A stretch of DNA of 8,024 nt from Gammaproteobacteria bacterium. GTDB lineage: Bacteria > Pseudomonadota > Gammaproteobacteria > UBA9214. Position numbers and translations under genes: made by a program. Positions 5,170-8,024 of the stretch are shown one piece after another. Each line of letters opens with the position of its first letter. The stretch's first letter is position 1. Below the pieces are notes generated by a model. It was not told where the DNA came from and did not search any database. It saw only the letters and a program-made list of their open reading frames with translations. The stretch spans positions 1-8,024 of the forward strand of contig DMKK01000271.1 of the NCBI GenBank assembly GCA_003454335.1. Reading direction: 5' to 3'.

Positions 5170-6727
5170 AAAACAGCTTGTTATTTTACTGTACGTCATA
5201 ACTGCCTCGTTGCTGCTTATCATGCATGACGCAGTAGCAGGAAGCATGGAAACCCTGATGATGCCGGGCAAGGTTATCGAGGGCCATGCGAAATATGAAG
5301 AGAAATGCAACAGCTGTCACCAGCCTTTCAGCAAGGAAAAACAGAGCACGCTTTGTCGAGACTGCCATAAAGAAGTCGATGCAGACATCATGAGCAGGCA
5401 TGGTCTTCATGGACGTGCGGAGACAAGGGTAACCGAGTGCAGTCATTGTCATACAGATCATAAAGGCCGCAATGCGGATGTCATCCAGCTGGACAGAGAG
5501 ACCTTTGACCATAACACCACAGATTATTCTCTCAAGGGTGCACACACGGTTACCCGCTGTGAAGCCTGTCATATTCAAGGAAAACTATATCGGGATACTC
5601 CGGCATCCTGTGTCTCTTGCCACGAAAAAGATGACATCCACAAGGGGGGGCTCGGTGAGAAATGCACTGATTGCCACACTGAACGCAGCTGGAGACGCTC
5701 GGAGTTTGATCATGACAAGACGGACTTCATTCTGCGTGAAAAACACACAGAACTGGACTGCAACAGCTGTCATGTTAACAAGCAATACAAGGACACAACG
5801 AAAGAGTGCCATGGTTGTCACCTGTTAAATGATGTGCATACAGGACGCTATGGAGAGCAGTGCAGCGATTGTCATTCAGAAAAGGCCTGGAACCATACAC
5901 GCTTCGATCACCGACGCGACACCCGATATCCGCTGGAAGGAAAACATCGCAGAACAAAATGCGATGTCTGCCACAGCGGTAATCTCTATAAGGAAAAACT
6001 GGATACCGAATGTATCTCATGTCACCGCAATGATGATGAACATAGTGACCGCTACGGAAAGCAATGCGGATCCTGCCATACACCCAAAGACTGGGGAAAA
6101 ACAAAGTTTGACCACGACAGAAAAACTGATTTTCCACTGCGAGGCAAGCATGATGAAGTGAGTTGCACCGCATGCCACAGGGGTGACGCCCATAACGAAA
6201 AACTCGAAACAAACTGCTACAGCTGTCATGCAGCTGACGATGTTCACAAGGGCGAGGAAGGACAACAGTGCCAGCAATGTCATGACGAGCAGAACTGGGG
6301 AGGAAAAATACGTTTCGATCATGATATGGCGAGTTTTCCGTTAATCGGCTTGCATGCAGTTGCCCCCTGCGAGGAATGCCATATTAATGCCGAATTCAAG
6401 ACTGCAGCCAATGACTGCAATGACTGCCACCACCCGGAAGATGTTCACGAACAGCGGTTGGGGCTCAATTGCGAGAACTGTCATAACCCCAATGGCTGGT
6501 CATTATGGGAGTTTGATCACGATTCCCTGACAGAATTCCCACTTGATGGCGCACATGCAGGCATTGACTGTCTCTCGTGTCACGAAACCGAGGCCACGGA
6601 TGGCATCGAACAGTCATCCTGGTGCGCTGATTGCCACCGCAAGGATGATGTACACGACGGGCAGTTCGGCAGAAATTGCGAGCGCTGCCATAACGCCGAG
6701 TCGTTTGACGCGGTACGGATCAGATAA
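5165..6727 (+). CDS. Periplasmic 21-heme cytochrome c
   Basis: This 520 aa exported cytochrome probably carries electrons across the periplasm. From the GTG at 5165 the N terminus is MRKQLVILLYVITA, a classic signal peptide with cleavage near DAVA-G (residue 25). An upstream extension to 4832 exists but translates to an Arg/Cys-rich stretch lying in the inserted element, so I reject it. There are 21 CxxCH heme sites, first Cys at 48, 64, 92, then 132, 149, 167, 199, 215, 233 and so on to 505: seven groups of three. From residue 114 a 67-68 aa module repeats six times with FDH, FPL.GKH, three CxxCH and DDVH.G. The Shine-Dalgarno is weak. It ends VRIR; another frame just beyond codes for CNQCK. 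The family is the broad cytochrome c3-like multiheme group; redox partners are inferred. Confidence 0.93.
   Translation: MRKQLVILLYVITASLLLIMHDAVAGSMETLMMPGKVIEGHAKYEEKCNSCHQPFSKEKQSTLCRDCHKEVDADIMSRHGLHGRAETRVTECSHCHTDHKGRNADVIQLDRETFDHNTTDYSLKGAHTVTRCEACHIQGKLYRDTPASCVSCHEKDDIHKGGLGEKCTDCHTERSWRRSEFDHDKTDFILREKHTELDCNSCHVNKQYKDTTKECHGCHLLNDVHTGRYGEQCSDCHSEKAWNHTRFDHRRDTRYPLEGKHRRTKCDVCHSGNLYKEKLDTECISCHRNDDEHSDRYGKQCGSCHTPKDWGKTKFDHDRKTDFPLRGKHDEVSCTACHRGDAHNEKLETNCYSCHAADDVHKGEEGQQCQQCHDEQNWGGKIRFDHDMASFPLIGLHAVAPCEECHINAEFKTAANDCNDCHHPEDVHEQRLGLNCENCHNPNGWSLWEFDHDSLTEFPLDGAHAGIDCLSCHETEATDGIEQSSWCADCHRKDDVHDGQFGRNCERCHNAESFDAVRIR
5504..6727 (+). repeat. Six protein-level three-heme modules of 67-68 aa
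   Basis: Within the 21-heme cytochrome the first Cys of each module falls at residues 132, 199, 266, 334, 402 and 469. Each module begins with an FDH motif and holds three CxxCH sites. The copies differ widely in DNA, so these are old duplications kept by selection on heme spacing, unlike the near-identical repeats in the next gene. Confidence 0.85.
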
Positions 6728-6779
6728 TGCCGCTGCGCGCACCTGCAACCAGTGTAAAACCGCCCTGGAATAACATGAC

Positions 6780-8024
6780 ATGAAGACTGACCTCTACACC
6801 CGCGTCTCACTCCCCGGTTATCAGCACCTGGCGCGGTTTATCGGGCTGGCCTTGCTGCTTTTTTTCCTGCTGACCCCGTTTGACAGCGCGGCCGCACAAA
6901 ATGATGTGGAATTCGATCATTTTTCAACAGGCTTTCCGCTTGAGGGTGCTCATAAAAGAGCTGTGTGCACAAGTTGTCACCTGCGCGGCATATTTAAAGG
7001 AACTCCGCTTGCCTGCTCGGCTTGCCATAGCCAGGCAAGCATGATGGGCGGAGACAAGATACCTGAAGACCATATCAAGACGTTCCCGCTATGCGAGGAA
7101 TGTCACACAGATCAATTCTGGAAACCACTTGTACGCATGAACCACGATATGGTTATTGGTTCCTGTTTCAGTTGCCATGATGGCGTAACAGCGACAGGCA
7201 AGATGCCTGATCACATTACCAGCAGCAACAGCTGCGATGACTGCCACACCACCAGTACGTGGCAGCGGGCAACCTTTGATCATGCCGACGTCACGCCCGG
7301 CACCTGTTTTACCTGCCACAATGGCAGCACCGCCACCGGTAAAACATCAAATCACATCCCGAGCGGCACCACCTGCGATGACTGCCACACCACCAGTGCC
7401 TGGACCCCGGCAGCCTTTGATCATGCCAGCGTCACAACTGGCACCTGCTTCAGCTGTCACGACGGCACCATAGCCACCGGAAAAACACCAAATCACATCC
7501 CGAGCGGTTCCACCTGCGATGACTGCCACACCACCAATGCCTGGTTCCCGGTAGCCTTTGATCATGCCAGTGTCACACCCGGCACCTGTTTTACCTGCCA
7601 CAACGGCACTAATGCCACGGGCAAAAGATCAAACCACATCCCGAGCGGCACCACCTGCGATGACTGCCACTCCACCAGCGCCTGGTTCCCGGCAACTTTT
7701 GATCATGCCAGCGTCACACCCGGCACCTGTTTTACCTGTCACGACGGTGCCAAAGCCACCGGTAAAACATCAAATCACATCCCCAGCGGCACCATCTGTG
7801 ATGACTGCCACTCCACCAATGCCTGGACACCTGCAACATTCGATCACAACACCGTGACCGGTAATTGCAGCAGTTGCCACAATGGCACCACCGCCACCGG
7901 CAAGCATACCGCCCACATTCAGACCACCGCGGTATGCGAGGACTGTCACGGCACCACGAACTGGGCACCGGTACTGCAGGTCGACCATACGGCTGTACTT
8001 GGCACCTGCTTCAGCTGCCACAAC
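6780..8024 (+). CDS. Large exported repeat cytochrome c, 3' end outside window
   Basis: The frame from ATG 6780 stays open for 415 codons to the window edge with no stop. Residues 20-32 are hydrophobic and a cleavage site near SAAA-Q (39-40) indicates export. The mature N terminus VEFDHFSTGFPLEGAHK matches the module start of the upstream 21-heme protein, so the two share ancestry. There are 16 CxxCH sites so far: three near the N terminus, then pairs in a 47 aa repeat with TCFTCHNG..ATGK, NHIPSGTTCDDCH and a W..A.FDHA segment, starting at about residue 125. It lies 52 bp after the 21-heme stop, with only a weak GGA ahead of its ATG, and is likely co-transcribed. Probably it is the outer-membrane or surface-exposed cytochrome of the conduit. 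Total heme number and C terminus cannot be seen. Confidence 0.9.
   Translation, partial: MKTDLYTRVSLPGYQHLARFIGLALLLFFLLTPFDSAAAQNDVEFDHFSTGFPLEGAHKRAVCTSCHLRGIFKGTPLACSACHSQASMMGGDKIPEDHIKTFPLCEECHTDQFWKPLVRMNHDMVIGSCFSCHDGVTATGKMPDHITSSNSCDDCHTTSTWQRATFDHADVTPGTCFTCHNGSTATGKTSNHIPSGTTCDDCHTTSAWTPAAFDHASVTTGTCFSCHDGTIATGKTPNHIPSGSTCDDCHTTNAWFPVAFDHASVTPGTCFTCHNGTNATGKRSNHIPSGTTCDDCHSTSAWFPATFDHASVTPGTCFTCHDGAKATGKTSNHIPSGTICDDCHSTNAWTPATFDHNTVTGNCSSCHNGTTATGKHTAHIQTTAVCEDCHGTTNWAPVLQVDHTAVLGTCFSCHN
7152..8024 (+). repeat. Tandem 141 bp coding repeats, two hemes per unit
   Basis: The first Cys codon of successive units falls at 7164, 7305, 7446, 7587, 7728, 7866 and 8007, giving periods of 141, 141, 141, 141, 138 and 141 bp; the last unit is cut by the window end. 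The units at 7305 to 7728 are very similar in DNA as well as protein, for example the shared run CCCGGCACCTGTTTTACCTG, which implies recent duplication or gene conversion. Copy number could vary between strains and may be collapsed in short-read assemblies. Confidence 0.9.

Noticed and set aside
7152..8024. CRISPR array, because of the regular repeats
   Set aside because: The period is 141 bp and the frame is open throughout, with CxxCH codons in both conserved and variable parts, so it is a coding repeat.

Overview
The window reads as accessory-type chromosome from a Gram-negative bacterium, probably a proteobacterium. Two secreted multiheme c-type cytochromes, Sec-type signal peptides and a membrane b-type cytochrome point that way, but nothing here fixes the genus. 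The main content is a divergent pair of gene groups that together look like a redox conduit from cytoplasm or quinone pool to the cell exterior.

Minus-strand group (3698 down to 170): a very short possible ORF with a strong Shine-Dalgarno (24 aa, one CxxCxGxG motif); a membrane-anchored [4Fe-4S]/flavin oxidoreductase (433 aa); and, overlapping its end by 14 bp, an exported protein with Sel1-like and ankyrin repeats (702 aa). Positions 1-169 hold no gene I can support.

The divergent intergenic region 3567-3894 is partly AT-rich. It carries a perfect TTGACA hexamer and a good ribosome-binding site for the plus-strand group, plus several short inverted repeats.

Plus-strand group (3895 onward): a 322 aa inner-membrane protein whose histidine spacing fits two transmembrane b hemes; a 277 bp GC-rich element with short terminal inverted repeats and a 7 bp imperfect target duplication, which looks like a MITE-type insertion; a 520 aa periplasmic 21-heme cytochrome c starting with GTG inside the right target duplication; and an exported cytochrome c running off the window end, with 16 CxxCH motifs in its first 415 residues and tandem 141 bp DNA repeats.

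Inferred joint role: the flavin/Fe-S protein exchanges electrons with NAD(P)H or ferredoxin at the inner face of the membrane, the di-heme b protein carries them across the inner membrane, the 21-heme protein spans the periplasm, and the large repeat cytochrome faces the outer membrane or exterior. From memory, this resembles the porin-cytochrome clusters called PCC3 in iron-oxidising Gallionellaceae. No porin lies in this window, so one would have to be found downstream. The direction of electron flow cannot be read from the sequence.
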